Notes: generated from the letters alone by a model not told the origin. Numbered from the stretch's first letter, positions 50,101 through 60,880 are shown. The stretch: 64,000 nucleotides of DNA from Drosophila pseudoobscura (GCF_009870125.1 NC_046680.1:12295501-12359500), one strand, 5' to 3'. Program-made: numbers and translations.

Positions 50101-53100
50101 AGGTACCAGTTCCCTACCCCTTGAGCCCTGTGAGAATTTCATGTGTGAATGACGGGACGCATTTGCTTGTGTCTGGAGGTAAGACGGAAGCGGATGCTGA
50201 TCCTTGTCTGAATACAGAGCAATGTCAATATTGTATTTCTATATAAATATGTATGTACATACGATTACGAGTAAAAAGATAAATCCATCTTATATTCAAT
50301 CATAATGCATAAAGTGATATTCGTGAAGTCAGAAGCTTTAATAAACCCTATAACCTTTAGCTGAGGTTTTACGATCAAACGATCATTCTATTTAGCCCCT
50401 TAATATATTTGGTAATTAGCGAAAAAAAAAAGAAATTAATTTTTGTTGATTTATCTTAATAATATACTCATATCAATAATTTATTTAAAAACAAAAATTA
50501 ATTTATTAAACGTTTTGGAACCACCTTTGGTCTGGTATTTACTTGCTGACAAGTGCCGGATGATATTGTTCATTATGCCACTTGATTTTCAGAATATATG
50601 TATACAAAATACACGCCCCTTAGGGCAAGTGAAACGAGCTACAGGAGGAGACGGTCGATGTGGATGCCCATAAATTCAGAGCCTCAAATTGCTTTTAGTT
50701 GTTCGCGGCGGCTGCCGTCGGCCATATTCATATGCAAATGGCAGACAAAACACAGATTCCGGCCAACGAAAATCCAATTTAATTTAAATTAAACACAATC
50801 TGGACCTGGACCTGGTTCATTCATGCTCAGAGCTCGGACTGACTCAGAGGAGCTCGTAAAATGCAAGATTTGGTGAATAAACTAAAAATGCAGGCGAACA
50901 AAAGCCGGCTTAAGACCGTTCCACCAAATAATGGTTTGTTTACCTTGCCCCAGGGGGAATCGGATCGTATGCAATGGGATAAGCCAACTGTTCATCTCAG
51001 AGCCACACATGTGCGGACCGAACATAAGCAGATTTAAATTCAGCCTCTAGTCCGCAGATTAACAAAGAGCCCCTGACAGAAGTTCGACTTGCAGCAATTG
51101 CCGTCACTTACGGGCTACTTTGTCTCCGATTTGGTTAATTGTTCGAGTGCCGGTGCTTGCCCGAGCCGCTGCCCACGTGAGCGTTCCATTAAAAAGTAAT
51201 TTGCCCAACAGAAAAACTAGAAAAGAAACAAAAGCGCCAAAGCCAAATCCCATTCAAACAGCAAAGACACTGGCAGCCAACAGCCCGTGCCTCGGCAGAG
51301 ACGACAGTCAGCCGCCACCCACACACTTCCGCTGACTTGTCTCTCGGCCCACTCTCGAAAAATAATACTCACTAATTTTATTTCTCCGACTTGACTTGTT
51401 GTGGCTGTTATTTTATCGCTGGTTTTTGTTTGGAGGAAAAACAAGTTTGTCAGCCCAGTGATTTGCAGTTGCGGTGACAATTTTACCAACAATTTGAGAC
51501 TAGAAGCGAGACCCGAGAGGAAAGGATGATTGAGTTAGAAACTGGGTTCGGAATGAACTTTGCAGCAGAATACAGGATGCCTCAAGGTTAAAGAATATTA
51601 CAAACATTGAACTAGCATTCGTAACAGTCATCCCAAATGGTAAAAGATGAATCTTTATGTATTCTTTGCTCCGAGAATAAATGGTTTGATGTTCTATTTC
51701 CCCGCGATATTATTCCAGAATAAATGCTAGCATTTCATGAAGAATTCCCCTTCGCTCTGTGCACACCAGTTCAACCAGAGCAGGCCATAAACCACACAGA
51801 AAAACCAAGTTCACAGCCCACACAAGCCCCAGAGAGCGAGTGGAGGAGCAGACCGCCAACGCATGTGCATAATGCTAAATCGACTGTTAATTGCGACATT
51901 TCGAAAGCCGTCAAGTCGGGCCGAAATAAGCTAGATCCAATCAAATGGAAATCGCTGTTCGGCAGTCAAAAATTGAATCAAGTCGGTAGGAAAATATTGA
52001 ACAAGAAGAAAGCTGACTGGAGCCAGGGCACGGAAATGGGTCTGAAAATGAACTAAATTAAAGATATTATGCGACAACATACGACATGCCACACAGATAC
52101 ACACACATATATAGTCAATCGTCGAGCCCACACCAAGAGCTCCACTCCACAGCCCACACACAAATGCAAATGCCAGAGACAGCAAAGAGCAACAGCGCCA
52201 CAGTGCTTCGGCTGTGGCTGCGGCTGCGGCTGCTCAGATGCTGGGATGCTGCGGAGGAGTATGCTAAGTGAATGGCTAGATGCCTTATGTGCACTGCCAG
52301 AAATCCACACAGATCGCATGGTGGGGATACCAAGAGAAACCCCTGGCATGTCCATTCCTCGAGGCAGTGTTTAGTTTCGGTTAAGAATCATCTTCGGGGG
52401 AGATCATCTGACTGTTAACTTTATTATTACCTCGACGACGACACACTTTGGGCACAAAAGTAAGTGGGCAGCTGGCATCTATCTCTTGGTTGCTGCCGCT
52501 GTTGCGCTCCCATTGCCAAATTTGGCAACTTGTTGTGGAGCAACCAGCCAACAGTTAAGACCCAAGCACCAGAGACAGCGCCAGCAGCAGCAACAGCAAC
52601 AGACACCAGCTACGAAGTAACCAAGTAAGTGGCACAAATGTATTTTTATTTATCTCTGCTTCTTGGTTATTTTTCCCCCTGTACGAGGGTTTCTGTCGTT
52701 TCATTCCCGCATCAAACGGACGCCCACAGACGAGCAAACAAAAGACTTAGGCAACGAACTTGCCGGGCCATATACACACAAACCGACGGAGAAGAACAGG
52801 GAGACGGAGGCCAAGCGGCTAATGAGCCACATGTAAAGCAGTAAAAAATTATATAAACATTAATTATGAACAATCTTTTTTCCGCTTTCATTGTTGTTGT
52901 AGGCGTTCGAAAATGAAATGAAAATATAAAGATTTTCTTAAGCTGTAACTCAAGTAGAAAGATCCGGAGCTGCCTGCTGTGAAAATGATAAGTTATAGAA
53001 AATCGGGAGAAGACATATTCGGGTGTAGAGAGAAGGAAACGCAACGAAAAGCGCTAATTGCGCGTAAAACCGAGCAGAAGAGCCCGAGCCACGGCCTCCG

Positions 53101-55141
53101 TGTGTGGGTTTACTTTGTGCGATGCATCTCGCCCCCTCTTCCATTTCTTCTGTATCTCGTCTGTTGCGTGGGTTAAAGAAACTCCACTCCCCTTCCCCCC
53201 ATCCGTTGTTGCATGTAAATTTGGAAGATATTAGCCCGTGAAACATAACGAAAGATGAGACAAACGCAACGGAACAGATGACTTCAAGTTGATCCAAATC
53301 TTTATAGGAAACCCATTATAATTTCCAAAGCGAAGCGGCCTTCGGGCGACGGCGGAATTGAGACTGACTCTGATTATGCCTAAACCGAATAGCAGTCAAT
53401 TAGAGTGTTAATATTAGATTAAAAGCCGCTAAGTTCTCTGGCACACGAAGAGGCTACAGAAATCGCTACAGAAATCTTTGCATATGCCGTTCCAAGGTTG
53501 TCAGACCTCGATTTCTACGGCATAAATCGTTGTGGGCGTACTTTTATTTGCCTTTTGTGGCATTAAATTAGCCCAGACCTGCGACTCACCTTAGCTTGGG
53601 CCACATCTTGCTGCTTTCTGGTTGCTGGCAAAGTCCGGAGATGGTGTGGCGCGGGTCTTTATCAGCGTGCGAAACTTAAACAGAGAGCAGGCAGGCGAGC
53701 GCTGGCAACGTTCATAGAACAATAAACCGCATTAACCTGGCCTCTACCTGGCACAGGCACTGTCACTGGCACTGGCCCTGGGCACCCTGGTACAAACACA
53801 CTCACACACAACGCGGCTGTCTTCTGCCTTCTGCTCCAGAACGTATTTAGAATGCGATAAAGATCTTTACGGTGCACTGACGCCCAGGGAGCGACAACGG
53901 CGGCGGCGGCAGCGGCAATAAATGGAAGGAATGGGACGTCAGTTGACACCGCTGGAGCTGGACAGAAGGCTCACACACACACACGCACACTCGCGGACAC
54001 AGTCGAAATTAAAATTTCATTCATGAAAAACTACCGAGCGACCGACTCGAAGTGCAAGTAAACTAGTAGTCAACTGAAAGAACCGGAAACGGATGCGAAT
54101 CCGACGCTGTAGATGTTTGTCTTGCCCCCCGCCAGGATTCCAATAGTTTTGAGGGATGATGACGCGGACAAAGACGATGACGCTGATGACGGGTCAGGTA
54201 GGCTGTGTGCCACTCGCAATCGTAACTCCACTGACAACTGCCGACGACCGTTCTTCAAGTATTGTCAAATTTGCATTTTTCACATTTGCCGCTTGAGACG
54301 AACGTTTGCTGCATGCGGCAACAAGCTGCACATACACAGAGACGGAGGAGAGCAAACGCAATAATCAACTGCCACGAACTGGACCCGACCACGTCTGAAA
54401 CTTGACTGAGCGGCCTACGCTCAGGTAAGGCGGCTCGAGCCGCCACCAGAATGATTTCGTATGCGTTGTCTGGCTGTGCATCTGTATGGGTGTGCGCCTG
54501 GGTGTTTGCCTTCGCATTCGGTCGATTCATTCACAAATACTGGTCTGCTCTCTGGTCTGGTCTATGGTCTGTTCGCTGTCGTTTTGGACTTCGGCTGAGT
54601 CAGTGAATGAGCCGCCTCGGACTCCGCCTCCGCCTGCAGTGTGTTACTGTGTGGGCAGGCTTGGAATTGTAAGAGTACGTATCCACGCGGTTGCACTTAA
54701 TTCTCATTTTTCGCTTGCCAAAGATCGCGGCCCAGAGCCGCATTCGACTGCAGGCTTAACCCAAATACTGGCCACTAACTAGCCAACTGGCCGTCGTAGT
54801 CGGGCTGCAAAGAAATGCTGGATGGAAAATAAATCACGCAGCGGAAAAAGTTCTCACACTCGACATGGCATCTGGCATAACCATCGCTGGCCGTGGGCTA
54901 TTTGATTTTCACATTGAATGTGCCGCAAAACAATTTTCTTGTTTATCCATTTATTCCCCAAGCGGACTGGGAGTAGCGCAATGCACAAATATGGACACTG
55001 GAAAACGGGTTACAATGATTAGCACGCCGCACACACGTCTACTGCGTCTGCTACGTCTGCTTCGTCGGCGGCATCAGTAGCAGGAACAGCCACTGAGGCA
55101 GCAGCATAAGATCTACGGGGTAACGGAGAGCGCTAACTTAA
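46955..55141. other. 8-kb non-coding region between lysozyme-2 and DMAP1
   Basis: No supported gene. It contains a pure CA microsatellite (47075-47107), GC-rich repeats near 47700 (GGGGCAGGGGCA), adenine-rich DNA near 49900-50060, and several TGTACATA patches. The longest frame (49673-50152) is Lys/Ala/Thr-rich in the way of translated adenine-rich DNA and lacks any domain. It may include promoter and leader exons of genes I could not start (for example Lrt). Confidence 0.5.
47075..47107. repeat. (CA)n microsatellite
   Basis: About sixteen uninterrupted CA units. Confidence 0.9.
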
Positions 55142-56684
55142 TTAATTTGTGCTATTGTCCAGGGTTTCCGTCTTGAGGGGCGCCATCGAGGGCGGTATGT
55201 TCAGTGTCTGCAGTGATTAGGAAGCAAACAAATTGGTTGAATAAATGTATTACATTCTTAATTATTTACTGACCTTGCCCGGACAAGCAGCCTCGTACTG
55301 ATGCTTCAGGCTCTCCATCTCGTAGATGCAGGTGGACAGGGCCGTGCGCAGCTCACAAAGCAACACCATGTCGGAACGCAGCTCGTTAAAGGATGTGCAT
55401 ATATCCTCAGTGGGTGGTGGCGCGGGATCTGTAAAGAACAGTCCAATTAGCGAGTGTAAGACAGTCCCAGTTACTCAACTTACCAACTTTGAACTCCTGT
55501 ATGGCCTGTTCGAGAGCCTTAACTTTACGCTGGCCAATGTTGGCAGGCAACTTCATCTTCTGCGAACGCAAGGAGACCCCGGACCCACGCAGATCGGCAA
55601 ACTTGATGCCGCTGCTGCCTATTTCGATTGCATTCACCACCGAGTCCACCTTTGAGGGCCGCGGCTGGTGGTGCACCTTCTTTTTGTGCAGTTTCTTTTC
55701 GTATTTGCGAGTGCTGGGCGTGCTCGAGGCATGCTCATTCTGCTGATCCGCCTGCGAGATGAGTTTCTGTAGATCTTGTGTTTTGCGCTCACGCTCCTTC
55801 TTTCGAGCCTCGATCTTCTTCATCTCATTGATGAGAATCTGCTCCTCCTCCACCTGCAGGATGGTGCGCTTAAACAGTTTCTCGAGCTGCTCTTTGCGGC
55901 GCCGTTCGTGCTCCGGATCATATGAATATACTCTCTTCTCGATGGTTTGATTCTTCGCCTTGGCTAGTAGCGCAACGACCTCGTAATACCGCTCCTTGAG
56001 ATCCTCCACAGTTTTGTCCCCGTGCTGCTGGCGGTTCCAGCGATCCGCCATCACAATAAAGCGTAGATCAAAGCTATGGCAGGACTTAGTGAATAAAACA
56101 ATGCGATTGTTTTGGTCAATTCCAATCATTTACCGTCTTGCTAAGTCAAACAGGTGATCCGTCTGCACCTTACTCCAGTTGGTTATGTTGTTCCTTAAAT
56201 GCGCGTTGTACTCCGTCATAGTGTAGGAGGGGATCTCCAGCTGTACATTGAACATGGCAAAGGGATACTCTCCCGAATCATCGCTGACCCTTTTCCAGTG
56301 GTGAAAGGCAGCTGCATCGGTGCGCGCCGGGTTGGCAAATGGCGCCCACTCCCACTTGCGCACCTTCTTCATCCCCAGACGTGCCTTCGTCTGTTTGTAG
56401 CCGCCTCCAATGCCCAGGGCCGTGTCTGTGGGCAGCAATGGCGGGGCATCTTTCTTGTCTGTATAGAGCAGGGCGAACACCTCGCGGTGCATGCCCTCGG
56501 GACGCCGGGAGGCATGTTTGGTGCTGGTAAATATAGTTATTGTTAAAAATATTCACCTGAACTTTAACAAAATTACAACTTACCGTTCGAAGTTGCGCTT
56601 CTTTGTTGCAAGGAAGGAATCCTTTGTCACTTCGGGCGTATTGGCACGCTCCATGTCCAGAATATCACGTACGTCGGCCGACAT
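55142..56684 (-). CDS. DMAP1: DMAP1, SANT-domain subunit of the Tip60/NuA4 chromatin complex
   Basis: DMAP1 orthologue, a nuclear subunit of the Tip60 histone acetyltransferase/SWR1-like remodelling complex. Five exons: 56684-56584, 56523-56134, 56073-55484, 55428-55274, 55207-55142, giving 433 residues (human about 467). The N-terminus MSADVRDILDMER is family-typical. The SANT/Myb-like domain (about residues 70-215) contains KVRKWEWAPFANPAR, LEIPSYTMTEYNAHL, DHLFDLARRFDLRFIVMADRW and VEDLKERYYEV. A long charged coiled coil follows (RRRKEQLEKLFKRT through KKIEARKKERERKTQ), then a Lys-rich nuclear-localisation-like stretch (KYEKKLHKKKVHHQ) and the conserved C-terminal part (IKFADLRGSGVSLRSQKMKLP). 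It is divergent from the Pol III subunit/YrdC unit; the shared upstream gap holds a repeated 33-bp element. Confidence 0.95.
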
Positions 56685-56834
56685 GTTTCCTCTTTATTTG
56701 TTACTTTAATTTACTTTAATTAGAGAGCTCCAGTCTGCAAAGAACAATATTTTCAGCCGCAAATTAAAGAAGTCGCCATCTGTAAACAACAAAATATACC
56801 GTCAATATACCAACGAATTCAAGTTATATTTTAC

Positions 56835-56867
56835 GAACTTAGCCCACTTCAGCCCCCTCTATTTAAA
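56835..56867 (+). promoter_or_regulatory. 33-bp shared promoter element, copy 1 (DMAP1 side)
   Basis: Starts GAACTTAGCCC and ends AGCCCCCTCTATTTAAA. It differs from copy 2 (57331-57363) at four of 33 positions. It lies about 150 bp upstream of the DMAP1 start codon, in the opposite orientation to the gene. Confidence 0.6.
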
Positions 56868-57330
56868 TACTCCAGGTAAATGGCTGAAAATATTAACGAT
56901 TGTAAATTCTTCTTGTTGATTCATGCCATCTTTCATTGAACTTAAAAATAACAACGCTTACTTTCACGTGAACTGCGCTAAAATGATTATTTTTTTTATT
57001 ATTTTCGGTGGAAAAATGAAATACCCCTTGGCCTATAAGGGGTTAATTGTTCTCCATCGAGGATTGGAAACCATATTCCTCGATTTTGATCTTCCGTGCC
57101 CACATAGTTTTATCTGATTAGTGAATCAATTTTCTACTTGACTGGCCTATTCTAAATCCTTGCTTTTATTGGATTTCTATATAACGTTGAAAATTAAATT
57201 TAATAGATTGATGAAATTGACAAAGTATACCATTATATACCGATATACCGCAAATATACGGTTCAATTTTGACCTAAAAACTACCGAAAAGTATTAAAAA
57301 TGGCCACCGTAAATATACCGACGGTAAAAC

Positions 57331-57363
57331 GAACTTAGCCCGCTGAAGCCCCCTTTATTTAAA
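57331..57363 (+). promoter_or_regulatory. 33-bp shared promoter element, copy 2 (Pol III subunit/YrdC)
   Basis: Starts GAACTTAGCCC and ends AGCCCCCTTTATTTAAA, 37 bp before the Pol III subunit start codon, so it overlaps or adjoins the transcription start. Confidence 0.6.
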
Positions 57364-57399
57364 CTGGAACGTGCTCAAAATCGAGGCAAGGCAGAAGCT

Positions 57400-57798
57400 A
57401 TGTTGTTTTTCTGCCCGTCGTGCGGCAATATATTGATCATTGAGGAAGATACAGATAGCCACCGCTTCACATGTAACACCTGCCCATACATATCAAAGAT
57501 CACGCGTAAGATATCAACGAAAACCTTTCCCCGCCTCAAGGTAAGTCCATCAATTGGATGATGCAATGGATTCCTTCGAGTGTCTATAATTCTTGGTTGT
57601 CTGTCCACACAGGAGGTGGATCACGTTCTGGGAGGGAAGGCGGCGTGGGAAAACGTCGATTCGACGGACGCCGATTGTCCCTCGTGTAGCCACAAGCGAG
57701 CCTATTTTATGCAAATTCAAACCCGGTCGGCTGATGAGCCCATGACCACATTCTACAAGTGCTGCAACCACCAGTGCGGACACAATTGGCGAGACTAA
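57400..57798 (+). CDS. Polr3K: RNA polymerase III subunit RPC10/C11 (POLR3K)
   Basis: Small TFIIS-like subunit of RNA polymerase III, needed for RNA cleavage, termination and re-initiation on tRNA and 5S genes. Two exons: 57400-57540 and 57613-57798, giving 108 residues, the usual family length. The N-terminal zinc ribbon is MLFFCPSCGNIL..C..CPY. The C-terminal TFIIS-type ribbon is CPSCSHKRAYFMQIQTRSADE then CCNHQCGHNW, including the acidic RSADEP tip that enters the active site. The stop TAA at 57796-57798 overlaps the ATG of the YrdC gene by one base. This matches the two-cistron unit I recall in D. melanogaster as CG33785/CG33786, so one messenger probably makes both proteins. Confidence 0.94.
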
Positions 57799-58568
57799 TG
57801 CGTAACCTACAAACATTGCTTGTCACTCGTCTCCTTGGGCAACAAGCCTACCCCAGATTCAGCACAATGCAGCACCAAACAGTCGAAAAGACGAAGACTC
57901 CGGTTTGTCAAGTGGAGGATAGAGCCGCTCTGAAGGTGGCACGTCAATGCCTGTTGGGCGGTCAGGTGATAGCACTGCCCACAGACACCGTCTATGGGCT
58001 GGCATGCGATGCCAACAACGAGCATGCCATCCAACGCATGTACGAGATTAAGGGTAGAGACGAACACAAGCCAGTGGCCATCTGCGTAAACAACATTGAG
58101 GCACTGCGACGCTACGGTCAGGCCGCCCACCTCAGCGACGAGCTGCTAACTCGTTTGCTGCCGGGCCCCCTGACCATTGTGATTGAGCGAACGCCCGAGT
58201 TGAGCAATCGTTTCCTGAATCCCACCACCTCCAAAATAGGCATCCGCATTCCGGACTTCCAGTTCATACGCGCTCTGTGCTCCGTGTGGCATGAACAGCC
58301 ACTTGCCCTGACCAGTGCCAATCGGTCTAGCGCCCCCAGCAGCCTCCAGGTGACCGAGTTCCGTTCGCTGTGGCCCCAGCTGGGCGCCGTCTTCGATGCT
58401 GGTCAGATTGGTCTCACTGAGGAGCGTCGCCTGGCCTCAACTGTGATTGACTTGGCCACGCCAGGATACTATGAGATCGTGCGTGCCGGAGTGGCCCTCA
58501 AACAGACCCTGCGCTTGGTGGAAGAATATGGGATCAAGCCTCGCAAGGATATTGCACAGATACTATAG
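57798..58568 (+). CDS. YrdC-type threonylcarbamoyl-AMP synthase, second cistron
   Basis: Makes threonylcarbamoyl-AMP from Thr, bicarbonate and ATP, the first step of the t6A tRNA modification at position 37. Single open frame of 256 residues from the overlapping ATG at 57798. YrdC signatures: GGQVIALPTDTVYGLACDA (about 53-71), IKGRDEHKPVA, LLPGPLTIVIE, TSKIGIRIPD and LALTSANRSS. It lacks the extra C-terminal domain of Sua5 proteins, like animal YRDC. The first about 22 residues (MRNLQTLLVTRLLGQQAYPRF) are basic and hydrophobic, like a mitochondrial presequence; a second ATG at 57867 (MQHQTVEK) would give a cytosolic form, so two products from two starts are possible. No promoter is seen between it and the upstream gene, supporting a shared transcript. 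Confidence 0.93.
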   Translation: MRNLQTLLVTRLLGQQAYPRFSTMQHQTVEKTKTPVCQVEDRAALKVARQCLLGGQVIALPTDTVYGLACDANNEHAIQRMYEIKGRDEHKPVAICVNNIEALRRYGQAAHLSDELLTRLLPGPLTIVIERTPELSNRFLNPTTSKIGIRIPDFQFIRALCSVWHEQPLALTSANRSSAPSSLQVTEFRSLWPQLGAVFDAGQIGLTEERRLASTVIDLATPGYYEIVRAGVALKQTLRLVEEYGIKPRKDIAQIL

Positions 58569-58789
58569 AAATATCGGTTCTCCGATGTGTCTGCCCAATC
58601 AAGATAATTTTTCTTCAATAAAACTATAACTTTATTTGGTTTCATTTTTAATTTTGAACATTCTTCTCTTGCTTGGGAGGGACCACAACATCGGATTATA
58701 AAATATATATGTACATATGTATCTTTGGATGCACATAACTGGAACTATCGTGGAAATGACTCTTAACTGGTCAGTCTTCTAGCCTCGGG
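58569..58789. other. convergent 3' gap
   Basis: AATAAA at about 58616 is a probable polyadenylation signal for the YrdC transcript. The remaining DNA is AT-rich. Confidence 0.6.
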
Positions 58790-59361
58790 CTAATTGTAGT
58801 GGCTAGTCTTGGCCACTTGAATGGGCGCACGTCGTCTGGGCAGCTCGTTCTCCAGCAGCCGCCAACGCTCTGGAGGCCACACGATTGCCACCGCCTTCGC
58901 CGTCATCAGACCCAGGGCCACCGGCCCGAATGTGTTGCTGTCCAGGGAGTGGCCCGTGTGGTCACCCTCCACCCAACAATGGCCCTGTGGGACGCTTACT
59001 ATTGGGTCACGGTAGCCTATCGTGGAAACCACATCGCCTTGCAGGCCCACCACACGTTTGATAATCTTCTGGCCGGGGTCCTTCGGCGATACCAACGATA
59101 TTATGTCCCCTCTCTCTACATCGCTGTTGTGATTCCCCCAACGCAACAGGAACACATAATCCCTCACATCTGCCACTGGATTGAGTGCGGGTTGCATGCT
59201 GGTACCTGAATGGAACGTGGGGGATTCCGTCTTAATTAAGAAACAATTCCCGTGGCCGGCTACTTACCATCCACTCTGGCTACATAGCCCACGCAATCAA
59301 AGAAGGTAATCCCCAGTGGCAGGCCGTAGAGTAGAGATTTAGCAAAGAAACGAAATGCCAT
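58790..59361 (-). CDS. mitochondrial inner-membrane peptidase subunit 2-like (IMMP2L)
   Basis: Signal-peptidase-I family protease that trims presequences of proteins in the mitochondrial intermembrane space. Exons 59361-59268 and 59205-58790, with a 62-bp intron, giving 169 residues, close to human IMMP2L (175). The N-terminal hydrophobic anchor is YGLPLGITFFDCVGYVA. The catalytic Ser34 is in GTSMQPALNP and the catalytic Lys81 in QKIIKRVVGLQGD. The third box is GHCWVEGDHTGHSLDSN. The Asn-Ser-Asp region matches IMP2 rather than IMP1. It is probably the orthologue of D. melanogaster CG11110, by remembered location. Confidence 0.93.
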
Positions 59362-59733
59362 GTGTCAGGTACGGGCAGCTGTTGCAGGTCCGTGAAGTTA
59401 CAAGTACTCTGTTGGACACCTGACACCGGGTTGGGGCTGGGGATCCCCAGACTTTCGATTCCACTTAGTTAGAATGGACCAAAAACACTATAGAATGAAT
59501 ACATAACCAGCATTGGGCTGAGTTTTGTTGCCCAGAGTTTTGGCATTCACAGCGAACGGCCAGCACGGGCTATTGTTTAGTCAAAACAGGGTGTCCGAAT
59601 GCGTCGTATTCAATATTTATTATAGGTAGTAAAGTGAAGTTTCCAGCTATTGTACTATTGTTACAGTAGATGTGGCTAAGTTGTATTCAAATTTGTATTG
59701 AAACAGGATTGGGAATGAGTCCTTTGATTGGTT
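59362..59733. other. spacer between IMMP2L and the 3' end of maf-S
   Basis: No exon seen. It should hold the IMMP2L promoter and the maf-S 3' untranslated region. A TATTTATTATAGG patch near 59612 reads as an AATAAA-type signal on the minus strand for maf-S. Confidence 0.55.
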
Positions 59734-60195
59734 TCAGCAGCCCTCTAGCTCCCTCGGAATGGGAATATCGTTTTGTTGGGCAAAGTGGAGAAGGGCCTTG
59801 TATTTGTTCTTCCAGTTTCCGACCTCGATGCGTATCAACTCATTGTCCTCGTGCCTTTGCTCCAGCTCTGTCCATTCAGATGTTTTCTTCGTCTCCAGCT
59901 CGTCCTTTTGTTCGATTCTCTTGATTCGGCAACTGGCAGCATAGCCGCGGTTCTTCAACGTGCGCCTTCGTTGCTTCATCCGCACGATTTCTTCGCGGTT
60001 GAGGCCACGCATCTTCAGGGTCCGATTGAGGTCTCTCACAGAAATGGTCACCAGTTCGTCATCCGTAATATCGGAAATGGGACATGGAGAAAGTGGTGGC
60101 TGTAAAAGCCCATATACAATATGGTTTCCTTCATTTTTTCAAAACATTTCAAAACAACATACCAATGAGGACTTTCTCTCACGCTTGGATTCCAT
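59734..60195 (-). CDS. maf-S: small Maf bZIP transcription factor
   Basis: Small Maf protein, partner of Cap-n-collar C in the oxidative-stress and xenobiotic response. Exons 60195-60163 (33 nt) and 60099-59734, with a 63-bp intron, giving 132 residues. The Maf extended homology region is [19 protein letters not shown]; the basic region has the diagnostic [12 protein letters not shown] (about 61-72), with the Tyr in place of the usual bZIP Ala. The leucine zipper follows (about 73-115). No transactivation domain is present, as is normal for small Mafs. The start at 60195 joins in phase 0. A cluster of TATCGATA-like sites lies 115-215 bp upstream. Confidence 0.95.
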
Positions 60196-60423
60196 TTTTA
60201 ATAGCAATAAAGTGCTTTTTAAAACAGTTTTTCTTCTCCCGATGGAGTTTTTGCGTTGTTATTGTGTCTTCTTCTTTGATGACCATTCGCACGGAAACGC
60301 CAGTGTCGGAGCATCGATATCAATTACAACACCGATATAAATTTTATAATCAATAGCAGCATCGATATCAATCTTATAATCGATAACCACCAGCTAATCG
60401 CGATTTATCGAAGCACTGCCATC
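60196..60423. other. maf-S promoter region
   Basis: No exon. Holds the DRE-like cluster at 60311-60410. Confidence 0.6.
60311..60410. promoter_or_regulatory. cluster of DRE/BEAF-like ATCGATA sites upstream of maf-S
   Basis: ATCGATA cores occur at 60313, 60361 and 60379, with a related TTATCGAA near 60406. Two of them lie in exact 14-bp repeats (GCATCGATATCAAT) spaced by 48 bp. TATCGATA is the DRE core; CGATA is also bound by BEAF-32, common at divergent housekeeping promoters and insulators. Confidence 0.6.
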
Positions 60424-60880
60424 TCAATTGGATTTGTGGGGCAGATTTTCCCGCGCCCTTTGGCGTCGTTGTGACCCATTACTCCGCCCTGCCTCGGCCC
60501 CCAGAAGGAGAAGGGGCTCTTGCCAGGAGCACATTGGCCGCATCTCGACCGAGTACAAGGTCAACAACAGGGGCTGCTCCCACCAGGGCCTGGCCCAGTC
60601 CGGCAGACGGGGCATGACCAGTGCCTGCCCCACCCACTACCACTGGCCAAGGACGTGCTTCGGCCGACTGCTGCCGAACACGACAGACTGCCCGAATGTG
60701 CCGATGCCAGTGCCCCGCAAGAATATCCGCGCCGTGGACTATGATCCGAATGGGGAATGGTGAAATGAATAGGGACTGCGTACGCGCCTCCTGGCACTGC
60801 CCGGACAAGTCGGATGAAATGGGATGTCCCACATTCCGGGTGGATCACTTCAGCTGCAAGTCCGGCGAGTGCTTCTGATC
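60424..60880 (+). pseudogene. LRP5/6 (arrow)-like fragment, internally deleted and frame-broken
   Basis: Pieces of an LRP5/6-type receptor appear in the right order but in two frames. In frame 2: NNRGCSHQGLAQ..CPTHY (an EGF repeat of the NNGGCSH type), then FGRLLPNTTDCPN and NIRAVDYDPNGEW, like the start of a YWTD beta-propeller, ending at a TGA at 60761. In frame 3, directly after: DCVRASWHC..KSDEMGC and FSCKSGEC, like LDLa repeats that follow that propeller in LRP5/6, then a stop. Nearly the whole propeller (about 250 residues) is absent, and the first LDLa has lost residues. There is no splice donor at the junction. It looks like a decayed partial copy of arrow; the parent is not in this window. 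Confidence 0.55.

Larger units (their letters stand above)
56685..57399. other. divergent promoter region of DMAP1 and the Pol III subunit/YrdC unit
   Basis: Contains two copies of a 33-bp element (56835-56867 and 57331-57363) and several TATACC motifs (56794, 56805, 57226-57255, 57313), which resemble the AAAATACC-like core motif of housekeeping promoters. The frame at 56923-57117 is in AT-rich DNA between the copies and is unsupported. Confidence 0.6.

Noticed and set aside
49673-50152. 159-residue plus-strand frame
   Set aside because: Lys/Thr/Ala-rich translation of adenine-rich DNA with an equally long antisense frame; no domain, no splice support.
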